From an uncultured Lachnospiraceae bacterium (lineage in GTDB: Bacteria > Bacillota > Clostridia > Lachnospirales > Lachnospiraceae): a stretch of 64,000 nucleotides of DNA. The notes under the pieces were generated by a model. That model saw only the letters and a list, made by a program, of their open reading frames with translations. It was not told the origin of the DNA and did not search any database. Shown here in pieces: positions 1 through 8,473 of this stretch. The position numbers were made by a program, and so were the translations under genes. Every line of letters starts with the position of its first letter. Position 1 is the first letter of the stretch. The stretch spans positions 62,001 to 126,000 of the forward strand of contig CAJTNC010000003.1 in assembly GCA_910577955.1 (NCBI GenBank). The letters are read 5' to 3'.

Positions 1-7
1 GAATATT

Positions 8-400
8 TTGTTGAAACGATATAAAAAAGATATGATATTCATAGCCGCTGTATTGGCGGCTTGTGTTATTTCAGGATTGTATTTTTGGAACGACGGCAGA
101 AATAAACCGGAGACAGGAACCGGAGTACTTGAGATCACAATGGATGGAGAGATTTACGGAGAGTTTCCGTTGGATGAAGATGCGGAAATGGTAGTCAGAT
201 CTCCCTATGGAAGTAATACTGTGGTGATAGAGCAGGGTAAAGCCTATGTGAAGGAAGCGGATTGTCCTGATAAGATCTGTGCGGGGATGCGGGAGATCGC
301 TTTAGGCGGAGAGAGCATCTGTTGTCTGCCCCACAGATTGTTTCTGACGGTGAGAAGCAGAGAGGCGACGGAATATGACGCAGTCACTTCCGGTTATTGA
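8..400 (+). CDS. NusG domain II-containing membrane-anchored protein
   Basis: A 130-residue protein with one N-terminal membrane segment at about residues 9-26, followed by a small extracytoplasmic beta domain. The domain carries the NusG domain II (PF07009-type) signature: a CPDKIC motif near residues 86-91 and a CLPHR motif near 107-111. Such stand-alone proteins are common in Clostridia and often sit near FMN-binding or electron-transfer genes; their exact role is not established. The apparent TTG start lies 7 bases into the window and no ribosome binding site can be seen, so the true start may lie upstream and the gene may be cut by the window edge. Four cysteines suggest redox or metal chemistry, which is inference. 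Confidence 0.8.
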   Translation: MLKRYKKDMIFIAAVLAACVISGLYFWNDGRNKPETGTGVLEITMDGEIYGEFPLDEDAEMVVRSPYGSNTVVIEQGKAYVKEADCPDKICAGMREIALGGESICCLPHRLFLTVRSREATEYDAVTSGY

Positions 401-537
401 TCCTGTCTTTTGTCAAAGATAAAACTTTTTGAAATCCATATACAATAATAAAATAAAAACAGAATATAAAATGAACCGATAAAAGGCTTTGCGGCTCTTA
501 ATAACAGGTGCACCAAAAAAACGAGGAGTAAGAAACA

Positions 538-1101
538 GTGGAAGATGAAATTTTAGCACAGCAGTTAAAAAGAGGAGATCGTGAAGCCTTTGATCTATTG
601 TATGAAAAGTACAAGAATCTGGTGATCCGAACGGCTTATCTGATCACAGGCAATAAATCGGACAGTGAGGATGTGGCTCAGGAAACTTTTGTCAAAGTCT
701 ATCTTCACATCTCCGAGCTGAAGAATGACGCCGGATTGAAACCGTGGATGATGCAGATTCTCGTCAGAACTGCTTACCGGTCAGGAAGAAAAAGGAACAG
801 GGAAGTGCCGGATGACGAAATAGAGCGTCTTTCGGAAAGAGAAGACCGGACTATTCTATCTCCTCTTGGACAGATGATAAAGCGTGAGGAAGCTGAGGTG
901 ATTTCCGAAGCGGTATCGGCGCTGCCGGTGAAACAGCGGACGGTGGTTGTATTATATTATTACAACGAATTTTCGGTCAGTGAGATAGCCGGAATGTTGA
1001 ACTGCCGGGAAGGAACAGTGAAATCAAGGCTGCATACGGCAAGAAAGTTCCTGAAAGGGGAACTGAAGGACCGGATGGACGTCAAGACAAAGACAAGTTG
1101 A
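538..1101 (+). CDS. ECF-type RNA polymerase sigma factor
   Basis: A 187-residue sigma-70 family protein of extracytoplasmic-function type, which directs RNA polymerase to a small regulon. Region 2 covers about residues 10-80, with the ITGNKSDSEDVAQETF segment typical of regions 2.3/2.4. Region 4 covers about 125-178 and ends in a helix-turn-helix (SVSEIAGMLNCREGTVKSRL). Regions 1.1 and 3 are missing, as expected for ECF factors. The start is GTG at 538, with a GAGGAG site about 10 bases upstream. The next gene, 17 bases downstream, encodes a membrane-spanning protein and probably acts as its anti-sigma partner, so the pair looks like a cell-envelope sensing module. Confidence 0.93.
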   Translation: MEDEILAQQLKRGDREAFDLLYEKYKNLVIRTAYLITGNKSDSEDVAQETFVKVYLHISELKNDAGLKPWMMQILVRTAYRSGRKRNREVPDDEIERLSEREDRTILSPLGQMIKREEAEVISEAVSALPVKQRTVVVLYYYNEFSVSEIAGMLNCREGTVKSRLHTARKFLKGELKDRMDVKTKTS

Positions 1102-1117
1102 AGAGGAAGGAGTTCAT

Positions 1118-1930
1118 ATGAGGTCATTACAGGAAGATAGGATAAAGATGGCGCTTGAAATGCAGTGCAGCGATATTTCGGCTTCTGATACATTGAAACA
1201 GAAAATTGATATGGATATCCGCAGAAGGGGAAAGATCAAAACGGTTCCCGCGTGTGGAGGACAGGAGGTTTCTATGAGAGAAGAAAACAGAAAGCATTTC
1301 AGCGTGAAAAAATTTGCAATCGGTGTAGCGGCGGCATGCCTTTTGCTCTCGGGCGGCGTTTTTGCCGGAAGAACTACAGGGTATATTTCGGCGGGCAGTA
1401 CGGGCGCTTATACCTACGATGAACTTGCTAAAGCGGAGGAGAAGCTTGGATTTTCTGCGGATGTTGCAGGGAAATTTGACAACGGATACAGTTTTGTGGA
1501 AATGCGGGTCCTTAAAACAAGCGCGACGGATGAAAATCAGAGGGTGCTCTATACGTTCCCTGAATTGGCCGCAGATTATGCAAGAGGCGGTGTGAAAGAT
1601 ATCAGTCTCTATGCGGATCAGAAGCCGGAAAAGGGAGAGCGGACCAAAGTGCCGGACATGACAGATCAGTGCGGCGATATTGTACTTCGCTACGATGTAT
1701 ATACCTACAAGTTGGTTCCCGTAGGTTATGAGCTGACGGAGGAGGATAAGGAAAACCTTCAAAGAGACGATTATGAGATATCTGAGGGGTCGGACAGCGT
1801 TGAGTATAGCAAGGTGAGCCATGTCACTTGGGAGAAAGACGGTGTGTACTATGATTTACTGGGTATGGATACTGTTCTCTCCGGTGAGGAGATGATTGGG
1901 ATGGCAAAGGAACTGATCGAGATGGACTAA
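1118..1930 (+). CDS. Putative membrane-anchored anti-sigma factor
   Basis: A 270-residue protein with a cytoplasmic N-terminus of about 65 residues, one membrane segment at about 66-84, and an extracellular domain of about 185 residues. This layout and its place directly after the ECF sigma gene suggest that it holds the sigma factor inactive and senses something outside the membrane. The N-terminal part has no recognisable HxxxCxxC zinc motif, so it is not a classical zinc anti-sigma factor. The outer domain matches no family I can name with certainty; DUF4179-like proteins have the same layout. An AAGGAG site lies 6 bases before the ATG. Function rests on position and topology. Confidence 0.7.
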   Translation: MRSLQEDRIKMALEMQCSDISASDTLKQKIDMDIRRRGKIKTVPACGGQEVSMREENRKHFSVKKFAIGVAAACLLLSGGVFAGRTTGYISAGSTGAYTYDELAKAEEKLGFSADVAGKFDNGYSFVEMRVLKTSATDENQRVLYTFPELAADYARGGVKDISLYADQKPEKGERTKVPDMTDQCGDIVLRYDVYTYKLVPVGYELTEEDKENLQRDDYEISEGSDSVEYSKVSHVTWEKDGVYYDLLGMDTVLSGEEMIGMAKELIEMD

Positions 1931-1986
1931 GCGGGAGGCGACATGCGAAAAATGAAAGAGAGCAGATAGCTTAGGGAAAGTCTGCG

Positions 1987-2019
1987 GCGGCATAATCGAA
2001 GAGGATTATGCCGCTTTTT
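1987..2019 (+). terminator. Rho-independent terminator after the sigma/anti-sigma operon
   Basis: An 11-bp perfect stem (GCGGCATAATC / GATTATGCCGC) with a GAAGAG loop is followed by five T residues. It lies 56 bases after the stop of the anti-sigma gene and separates that operon from the Spo0A-like gene. Confidence 0.9.
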
Positions 2020-2165
2020 CGGGAATTATCCGGAAAAAAGCAGAAATTGCGTATAATTTAAAAAATAGGGCGATACTTGAGACTTGAAGGCGAAGGGAGG
2101 AAGAAATATACTAAAAAGTGTAAAATAATGGACTATAAAATCTGATGTATAAAGGGGAATTTTAT

Positions 2166-2768
2166 ATGGAACAGCTTCATGTACCGGTTACAAGAGATAC
2201 AGAGAACATGCATAAGATCATTGATGAACTGATGAAGCAGGGAAAAGAGTTTCAGATCATGATAACGGTACCTTCCACCGAAAAGGGCAGCGCTTCAGGG
2301 AACAGAGAAGCGGATGTAAAATGGGGAGGGGAGAGCGCTTTACAGGCAGCATCATTCTCAGCGGGTGCGGCAAACGGTATCTCAGCGATTGTTGAGAGCG
2401 CACCGGTCTATGATCTGGAGACAGATGTGACTGATATGATTCATGAGATAGGAGTGCCGGCCCATATCAAAGGGTATCAGTATTTGCGTGAGGCGATCAT
2501 GATGTCGGTGCAGGATATGGAAATGTTGAATTCTATCACAAAACTGCTCTATCCTTCCATTGCCGGCAAATATCAGACTACGCCCAGCAGAGTGGAACGC
2601 GCGATCCGGCATGCCATTGAAGTAGCCTGGAGCAGGGGGCGCATGGAGACGTTAGACGCTTTGTTCGGGTACACGATCAATACAGGAAAGGGAAAACCTA
2701 CTAATTCGGAATTTATTGCTTTGATTACCGACAAATTGCGTTTGAAGTACCGGGAAGGGCAAATATAA
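2166..2768 (+). CDS. Spo0A C-terminal DNA-binding domain protein lacking a receiver domain
   Basis: A 200-residue protein whose residues from about 82 to 195 closely match the DNA-binding effector domain of the sporulation master regulator Spo0A, including HEIGVPAHIKGYQYLREAI, the recognition-helix region SRVERAIRHAIEVAWSRG and the FGYT...KPTNSEFIA segment. Full Spo0A has a receiver of about 120 residues with a phosphorylated aspartate. Here the first 80 residues contain no receiver motifs and are followed by a low-complexity linker. I chose ATG 2166 rather than 2145 because AAAGGGG lies 8 bases upstream of it, while 2145 has no site. It is a single gene upstream of glgA. It could be a phosphorylation-independent regulator or an antagonist of Spo0A; this is inference. 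Confidence 0.9.
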   Translation: MEQLHVPVTRDTENMHKIIDELMKQGKEFQIMITVPSTEKGSASGNREADVKWGGESALQAASFSAGAANGISAIVESAPVYDLETDVTDMIHEIGVPAHIKGYQYLREAIMMSVQDMEMLNSITKLLYPSIAGKYQTTPSRVERAIRHAIEVAWSRGRMETLDALFGYTINTGKGKPTNSEFIALITDKLRLKYREGQI

Positions 2769-2899
2769 AGCGTAGGACGGGATATTTCCTAATAACTTGT
2801 AAAAAGGTACTTCCTTTAGCTGAAACCTTGTTGTATAATACGGATATGGAACGGGATTTATCTATATAAAATGCGGGTAAAGGCAAAGGGAGGTTTATG

Positions 2900-4348
2900 A
2901 TGAAAAACATACTTTTTATTGCATCGGAAGGTGTTCCATTTATTAAGACGGGCGGTCTTGCCGATGTAGTAGGGTCTCTGCCGAAGTGCATTGACAAAGA
3001 GTACTACGATGTGCGGGTGATGATTCCTAAATATTCCTGTATGTCGGATAAAATGAAAGAGAAATTGAATTATAAAGCTCACTTTTATATGGATTTCCAC
3101 TGGAAAGATGAGTATGTGGGAATTCTGGAAGCGGAAGCAGATGGTGTAACCTACTATTTTATTGACAATGAAGGATATTTTACAGGAGTAAAACCTTACT
3201 CTGATAACGCGCTGTTTGAGATTGAAAAATATGCCTATTTCAGCAAGGCGTGTCTCTCTGCGCTGCCTATCCTCGGATTCCGCCCGGATCTGATTCACTG
3301 TCACGACTGGCAGACGGGACTGGTGCCGGTTTATCTGCACGAGAGGTTTCAGGGCAATGAGTTCTTCCGCGGCATTAAGACGGTCATGACGATTCATAAC
3401 CTGAAATTTCAGGGAAAGTGGAATGTCAAAGATGTGCAGGATATCACAGGACTGCCCGACTATTATTTTACACCGGATAAACTGGAAGCTTACAAAGATG
3501 CGAATTTATTGAAAGGCGGACTTGTATTTGCGGATGCGATTACTACGGTGAGCGATACTTATGCGCAGGAGATCAAGACGGAGTTTTACGGAGAGAATCT
3601 GGACGGGTTGATGCGGGCAAGAGCAGGCGATCTGCGCGGTATCGTAAATGGTATAGACTATGATGATTTCAATCCGGAGACAGATAAATATCTGGAGTAT
3701 CCGTACAATGCGCAAAACTACCGCAAAGAGAAAATAAAGAATAAACGGGCGCTGCAGAAAGAACTCGGACTTGAGGTAAACGATAAGATCATGATGATCG
3801 GTATCGTGTCAAGGCTTACGGATCAAAAAGGTTTTGACCTGATTTCTTATGTGATGGATGAGATTTGTCAGGATGCGGTTCAGATCGTGGTACTTGGAAC
3901 CGGTGAAGAACGATATGAGAATATGTTCCGCCATTTTGACTGGAAGTACAGCAATAAAGTGTCGGCAAACATTTATTACTCCGATGCGCTGTCTCATAAG
4001 ATATACGGAGCATGCGACGCGTTCCTGATGCCGTCCTTATTTGAACCTTGCGGACTTTCCCAGTTGATGAGTCTGCGTTACGGCACATTGCCCATTGTCA
4101 GAGAGACAGGCGGACTGAAAGATACGGTGGAGTCTTACAATGAGTATGAAAGCAAAGGTACAGGATTCAGCTTTATCAATTACAATGCCCATGAGATGAT
4201 GGCTACGGTGCGCTATGCGGAACGCATATTCTATGACAAGAAGCGCGAATGGAATAAGATGGTAGACCGGGCAATGGCGGCGGATTTCTCTTGGAAAGTT
4301 TCGGCAATGAAATATCAGGAGATGTACGACTGGTTGATAGGATATTAG
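2900..4348 (+). CDS. glgA: Glycogen synthase (ADP-glucose type, GT5)
   Basis: A 482-residue cytoplasmic glycosyltransferase that extends alpha-1,4-glucan chains using ADP-glucose. The N-terminal KTGGLADVVGSLPK motif (about residues 16-29) binds the nucleotide sugar. The C-terminal domain has GIVSRLTDQKGFDL and the FEPCG motif at 381-385, with the conserved Glu at 382, followed by a GGLKDTV loop. Length is normal for the family. Two ATG codons are adjacent (2897 and 2900); the GGGAGG site at 2888-2893 is better spaced for 2900. The other glycogen genes (glgC, glgD, glgB, glgP) are not in this window. A TATAAT at 2834-2839 upstream is a plausible -10 box without a clear -35 box. Confidence 0.96.
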   Translation: MKNILFIASEGVPFIKTGGLADVVGSLPKCIDKEYYDVRVMIPKYSCMSDKMKEKLNYKAHFYMDFHWKDEYVGILEAEADGVTYYFIDNEGYFTGVKPYSDNALFEIEKYAYFSKACLSALPILGFRPDLIHCHDWQTGLVPVYLHERFQGNEFFRGIKTVMTIHNLKFQGKWNVKDVQDITGLPDYYFTPDKLEAYKDANLLKGGLVFADAITTVSDTYAQEIKTEFYGENLDGLMRARAGDLRGIVNGIDYDDFNPETDKYLEYPYNAQNYRKEKIKNKRALQKELGLEVNDKIMMIGIVSRLTDQKGFDLISYVMDEICQDAVQIVVLGTGEERYENMFRHFDWKYSNKVSANIYYSDALSHKIYGACDAFLMPSLFEPCGLSQLMSLRYGTLPIVRETGGLKDTVESYNEYESKGTGFSFINYNAHEMMATVRYAERIFYDKKREWNKMVDRAMAADFSWKVSAMKYQEMYDWLIGY

Positions 4349-4408
4349 GATTTAAAAGACTCGATATGTGCAGACTGCGATATATGATGTACATAAGAGA
4401 GGCATAAT

Positions 4409-6040
4409 ATGGCAAAAAAGAAAGACAATTTTGTGATGCAGGCGGGGATTCTTGCGGCAGCCGGAATCATCGTCCGCATCATAGGTCTTTTGTACAATAA
4501 ACCGATGGTGGCCATCATCGGAGATGAGGGTTTCGGGTATTATGACAGCGCGTATGCGGCGTACAGTATCGTGTTGCTTATATCATCCTACAGTATACCG
4601 TCGGCGGTATCCAAGGTTATTGCACAAAAGCTGGCTTTAAAAGAATATCGGAATGCACACAGGATTTTCCGCTGTGCGTTTATTTATGTGCTGGTAGTCG
4701 GTGGTATTGCCAGCTTATTTGTGTTTTTCGGAGCAGGGACACTGGTGGAGATGGAAAGCGCTGTTTTGCCGCTGCAGGTTCTTGCTCCTACTATTTTTTT
4801 GAGTGGCATTTTAGGAGTGCTCCGAGGGTATTTTCAGGCCCACAGGACGATGGCTCAGACTTCTCTTTCCCAGATTCTGGAGCAGCTTGTCAATGCAGGT
4901 GTCAGTATAGGCATGGCTTATGTGATGGTACAGGCAGCGGCAGACAAAGATCTGTCCACAAAGGCGTCCTATGGTGCGGCGGGCGGAACGATAGGTACAG
5001 GAGCAGGAGTGGCTGCGGCGCTTTTATTCATGCTTTGGACTTATGCGCTGAACCGCAAGATGATAAAGAGGCGGATGGAGCGTGATATCCACTCGGAGGC
5101 AGACAGCTACGGTGAGATTTTTAAGATGATCCTGCTTGTTGTGACGCCTTTTATTTTGAGTACAGGAATCTACAATATCAACAATTTTCTGGATAAAACG
5201 ATTTATCAGAAACTGATGATGCTGGTGTTCGATTTGAAGGAATCCGTTGTGGCTACGGATTTGAGTGCTATCGCAAAGGGAACGAAAATATCCAACATTC
5301 CTATCGCCCTTGCTTCGGCTATGGCGACAGCTTTGATTCCCAGCATTGCCAGCGATGCCGAAAGAGGGGATAAAAAGAGCGTGCGGCGGAAAGTCGCGAA
5401 ATCCATGAAAGTGACGATGTTCGTCTCAATTCCGGCCACAGTGGGAATAGCGGTTTTATCGAAACCTATCATGCAGGTGATCTTCAACCAGCCGGAATCT
5501 CTTGATCTTGCGTCGAAATTGCTCACATTGACATCCCTCAGCATTCTTTTTTACGGTATGTCTACGCTGACGCAGGCGGTGTTGCAGTCTATCGGGAAGA
5601 TGGTCACGCCGATCATTCATGCGGCTGTGGCGCTGATATTCCACAGTGCGGTGATGACATTGATGTTATTGTATCTGGACAAAGATTACCGGATGTACTA
5701 TTATGTGGCGGCGACAGTTTTTTATTCGGTGATCGTCAGTGTGCTAAATGGGTTTTCACTGCGCAGATATCTGAAATACAGACAGGAGATCGACAAGACG
5801 TTCCTGCGTCCTGCAGCGGCATCTGTTGTCATGGGGGCGGTGGCTTTCGGCGTTTATCATGGCATATATTATCTGGTTCCGGTGAATCTGTTAGCTCTTG
5901 GTCTTGCGGTGGGCGCAGCGATGCCTGTGTATTTTGTGCTTGTTATTGCAATTCGGGCAGTGACGAAGGAGGAACTGCAAAGCATGCCGAAAGGAAAGCT
6001 TTTGGTGAAGATAGGAGAGAAAATGAGGATATTGAAATAG
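4409..6040 (+). CDS. Polysaccharide biosynthesis/MurJ-SpoVB-type lipid flippase
   Basis: A 543-residue polytopic membrane protein of the MOP exporter superfamily with about 14 predicted helices. It begins with the typical AGIIVRIIGLLYNKPM segment, and the NNFLDKTIYQKLM and ALIPSIASDAERGD segments are characteristic of the SpoVB/MurJ/oligosaccharide flippase group. Such proteins move lipid-linked sugar precursors across the membrane, either lipid II for peptidoglycan or spore cortex, or precursors of surface polysaccharides. I cannot tell which substrate applies here. The neighbouring GT39-like and O-antigen ligase-like genes favour a surface glycan role. The stop lies only 5 bases from the stop of the convergent gene, with no terminator between. 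Confidence 0.88.
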   Translation: MAKKKDNFVMQAGILAAAGIIVRIIGLLYNKPMVAIIGDEGFGYYDSAYAAYSIVLLISSYSIPSAVSKVIAQKLALKEYRNAHRIFRCAFIYVLVVGGIASLFVFFGAGTLVEMESAVLPLQVLAPTIFLSGILGVLRGYFQAHRTMAQTSLSQILEQLVNAGVSIGMAYVMVQAAADKDLSTKASYGAAGGTIGTGAGVAAALLFMLWTYALNRKMIKRRMERDIHSEADSYGEIFKMILLVVTPFILSTGIYNINNFLDKTIYQKLMMLVFDLKESVVATDLSAIAKGTKISNIPIALASAMATALIPSIASDAERGDKKSVRRKVAKSMKVTMFVSIPATVGIAVLSKPIMQVIFNQPESLDLASKLLTLTSLSILFYGMSTLTQAVLQSIGKMVTPIIHAAVALIFHSAVMTLMLLYLDKDYRMYYYVAATVFYSVIVSVLNGFSLRRYLKYRQEIDKTFLRPAAASVVMGAVAFGVYHGIYYLVPVNLLALGLAVGAAMPVYFVLVIAIRAVTKEELQSMPKGKLLVKIGEKMRILK

Positions 6041-6045
6041 GAGAT

Positions 6046-7644
6046 CTAATCTTCAAGTTTGTCTTTAGGGACAGCCACTCTCCAGTCGTAAAATTCTGTC
6101 AGGATATAATTTTCCTGAAAAAGTTCTTCATCTATGTAATAAATAATGTAAATGGTATCCGAATTGATATCGTCGTAATTTATGCGGGTCAGAATTTGAA
6201 TACCGTCTTTTTCAAATGCGGACGGAGTTGGGAAGCGCTCGTATTCAACATGCTCCAAATATTCCGACGGTAAAGTGCCCGAAAATAAAAGCAGACGAGG
6301 CCATTGGGCCGCCTTTTCGGCGGATATAGTCGTAATCCCAAGTTCTTTTGCGTTTTTTACCGCGAATGCAACGCTTTCCTGAACGCCGGCAGCAAAATAA
6401 GCGTTCGTCACTTCTTTGTAATCGGTATAGTAATCTCTTTGAAATAACAGGAAAGAAATGCTGTAAAAAACGACTGCAGCGATTGTGATGGATTGTCCAA
6501 TCACTTTCTTTCTTTTGATGATCCATCCGGTGATCTGCCATATCCCATAAGCTTCGCATAAAACGAGAGGAATGAAGAGACTGTTTACTTGATGCAGTTT
6601 TGCAGACACATACAGGCCGTTTATTACACCGCATAATACATTGGCTGCGATAAAAAATTCATAGGTAAACTGTTTCTTTATCATGTTGACAACTGTTTTG
6701 TAAAATAGGAGGATGGCACCCAGTACGATCAAGATGCGTCCGATATCATAGAAAAGCCCCCAGGGCATCAGCACGTCATATACGCTGCCGGTATCCTGTT
6801 TGAGAAACAGCCTTGCGGTAGTCTTAAAATTGTCTATCATATCCGTTACATGAAAAGACATTTCTCCGCTCCTGAAATTAGCGGTTTTTGGAATTGTCAT
6901 AAAGGACGACGAAAACGGCGGCAGGATATTTTTGTTTACCAGAACAAACAAAAGCAGCGGAAGGGCTGCTACAAAAAGAACCCCTGCGGACAGGAAGGTA
7001 TATTTATTCAACCGGATTTTTTTGCGGCATAAGCCGTAGATGCTTTGCAGCAGAAGCAGGATAGGGACGATAGGCCAGATCACGGCATAGCAATACAGAC
7101 TCATTCCGTAAAAAGCAGCCGACAGCAGGAAGAATCTCTGATTATGCAAACCCTTTATGAAGAAAAGTAATCCGAACATGAGAAAGCCCGGCGCAAGATT
7201 TGCGTCAAGTCCCCATCTGGACATCATGACATGCCAGGGGCATATCGTCAGCAAAAACATGGCCCACAGACCGGCGGTCCGATTGAACATTCTGCGCATC
7301 AGGAAATAGACTGCCAAGATCGTAAATATGGCAACCAAAGCCTGCGGAAGACGGCATAAATATATATTCCATCTGCCGCCCGTAAGGAGCATCAGAAAAG
7401 ATAACAGCCAGATATACATTGCGCTCTGACCATCGCCCCAGCTTGACATATATACCGGCATATATAAGCCGGCGGAATCTCTTCCCTCGCGGTAAATATC
7501 GTATGCATTCAGGGCGACAAATGTTTCATCCTGATGAAATCCGCCGGGCATACTTCCCAGATAGACAAGGCGTATCAGGGCGCCGACTGACAGTATTATA
7601 ACAGGAAAGAACCACTGTGGGATATTGATGCGTTTTATTTTCAT
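6046..7644 (-). CDS. GT39/ArnT-like polytopic glycosyltransferase
   Basis: A 532-residue integral membrane protein with roughly 11-12 hydrophobic segments and a soluble C-terminal tail of about 110 residues. The first outer loop carries HQDE at residues 37-40, matching the catalytic acidic site of the protein O-mannosyltransferase/ArnT (PMT_2) fold, and a GDGQSAMY segment follows. Enzymes of this fold transfer sugars from polyprenyl-phosphate donors to proteins, lipids or polymers on the outer face of the membrane. The acceptor cannot be read from the sequence. It is transcribed alone from the divergent region at 7645-7894. Confidence 0.78.
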   Translation of the reverse strand: MKIKRINIPQWFFPVIILSVGALIRLVYLGSMPGGFHQDETFVALNAYDIYREGRDSAGLYMPVYMSSWGDGQSAMYIWLLSFLMLLTGGRWNIYLCRLPQALVAIFTILAVYFLMRRMFNRTAGLWAMFLLTICPWHVMMSRWGLDANLAPGFLMFGLLFFIKGLHNQRFFLLSAAFYGMSLYCYAVIWPIVPILLLLQSIYGLCRKKIRLNKYTFLSAGVLFVAALPLLLFVLVNKNILPPFSSSFMTIPKTANFRSGEMSFHVTDMIDNFKTTARLFLKQDTGSVYDVLMPWGLFYDIGRILIVLGAILLFYKTVVNMIKKQFTYEFFIAANVLCGVINGLYVSAKLHQVNSLFIPLVLCEAYGIWQITGWIIKRKKVIGQSITIAAVVFYSISFLLFQRDYYTDYKEVTNAYFAAGVQESVAFAVKNAKELGITTISAEKAAQWPRLLLFSGTLPSEYLEHVEYERFPTPSAFEKDGIQILTRINYDDINSDTIYIIYYIDEELFQENYILTEFYDWRVAVPKDKLED

Positions 7645-7803
7645 ATGGCTAAAATCCTCGATTATATAATATTTATATCGTATTATCGCATATTTATTTT
7701 GTTATTATAACAAAACGGTCTTGAAAAGTCTATCTTTCACATGAAGAGTTTTGAATTCGGATATCATAAAATGGTGCTTCTTTGAATGGAATAAGTTATT
7801 TTA

Positions 7804-7832
7804 TTGACGGAGAAAAAGAACAAATGTATAAT
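7804..7832 (+). promoter_or_regulatory. Sigma-A-type promoter for the HD hydrolase gene
   Basis: TTGACG at 7804-7809 and TATAAT at 7827-7832 are separated by 17 bases, with a TG just before the -10 box. It sits in the AT-rich 250-base divergent region between the GT39-like gene and the HD gene and reads toward the latter. The region holds no other gene that I can support. Confidence 0.75.
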
Positions 7833-7894
7833 GATTCACAAAGATGTGGGAATGATATTTTATATATGACAGGAAAAGGAGTAAAGCGGCAGCC

Positions 7895-8443
7895 ATGTAT
7901 GGTAAAGGAGAGCGTAAAAACCGGATGGATTTTCGGAAAAGCAGTCCGGAGAATTTTTGGGAGACGTTCATTTCTCTGAGGGAGGATCCGATAGTTCAGG
8001 AATTAAAAAAGTATCCGAATCATAAGATTTCCAATCTTTATGATCACAGTTCCAGAGTCGCGCTGTGCGCTTACGATCTGTCCCGCAGAATGCATATCAA
8101 GGTGAATGGTACGAGTTTGGCTAAAGGAGCCATGCTCCATGATTTTTATCTCTATCAGGCGTGGGGAAATAAGGAGATCGGAATGAAAGCGCACTGGTTT
8201 GGGCATCCCGTTACGGCGCTGCAGAATGCGGAAAAAAGATTTAAACTTACGGAACTGGAAAAAAATATAATTACAAGCCATATGTGGCCGTTGACTTTTC
8301 TGCACTTTCCGCGATCGAGAGAGGCCTTTCTTGTCAGTCTTGCGGATAAAGTGTGTGCCTGCGGGGAGATGATTTTAAAGAGAAACCATATGAGAAATGC
8401 GGAGAGGTACGAACGGGAGAAAAGGAAAAGGGCTTGTGATTAA
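7895..8443 (+). CDS. HD domain-containing phosphohydrolase
   Basis: A 182-residue soluble protein of the HD superfamily, metal-dependent phosphohydrolases acting on nucleotides or other phosphate esters. The metal-binding set is visible: H51, the H82-D83 doublet in MLHDF, histidines at 100, 104 and 129, and D151 in SLADK. The extra histidines in the middle resemble the HDIG-type group of small uncharacterised Clostridia hydrolases. The substrate is unknown. An AAAGGAG site lies about 13 bases before ATG 7895; a second ATG at 7925 also has an upstream AAAGGAG, so the first 10 residues are uncertain. It is followed after 30 bases by the O-antigen ligase-like gene. Confidence 0.85.
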   Translation: MYGKGERKNRMDFRKSSPENFWETFISLREDPIVQELKKYPNHKISNLYDHSSRVALCAYDLSRRMHIKVNGTSLAKGAMLHDFYLYQAWGNKEIGMKAHWFGHPVTALQNAEKRFKLTELEKNIITSHMWPLTFLHFPRSREAFLVSLADKVCACGEMILKRNHMRNAERYEREKRKRACD

Positions 8444-8473
8444 GTAAACGGGACGAAGGGGCAGATAAGATTC

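Noticed and set aside
960..1822. Long minus-strand reading frames opposite the sigma and anti-sigma genes
   Set aside because: They lie antisense to well-supported genes, have no ribosome binding site and no recognisable family, and arise from codon composition of the + strand genes.
2095..2165. Short gene following the GGGAGG at about 2096-2100, upstream of the Spo0A-like gene
   Set aside because: No start codon with a sensible reading frame follows the site; an in-frame stop appears within a few codons.
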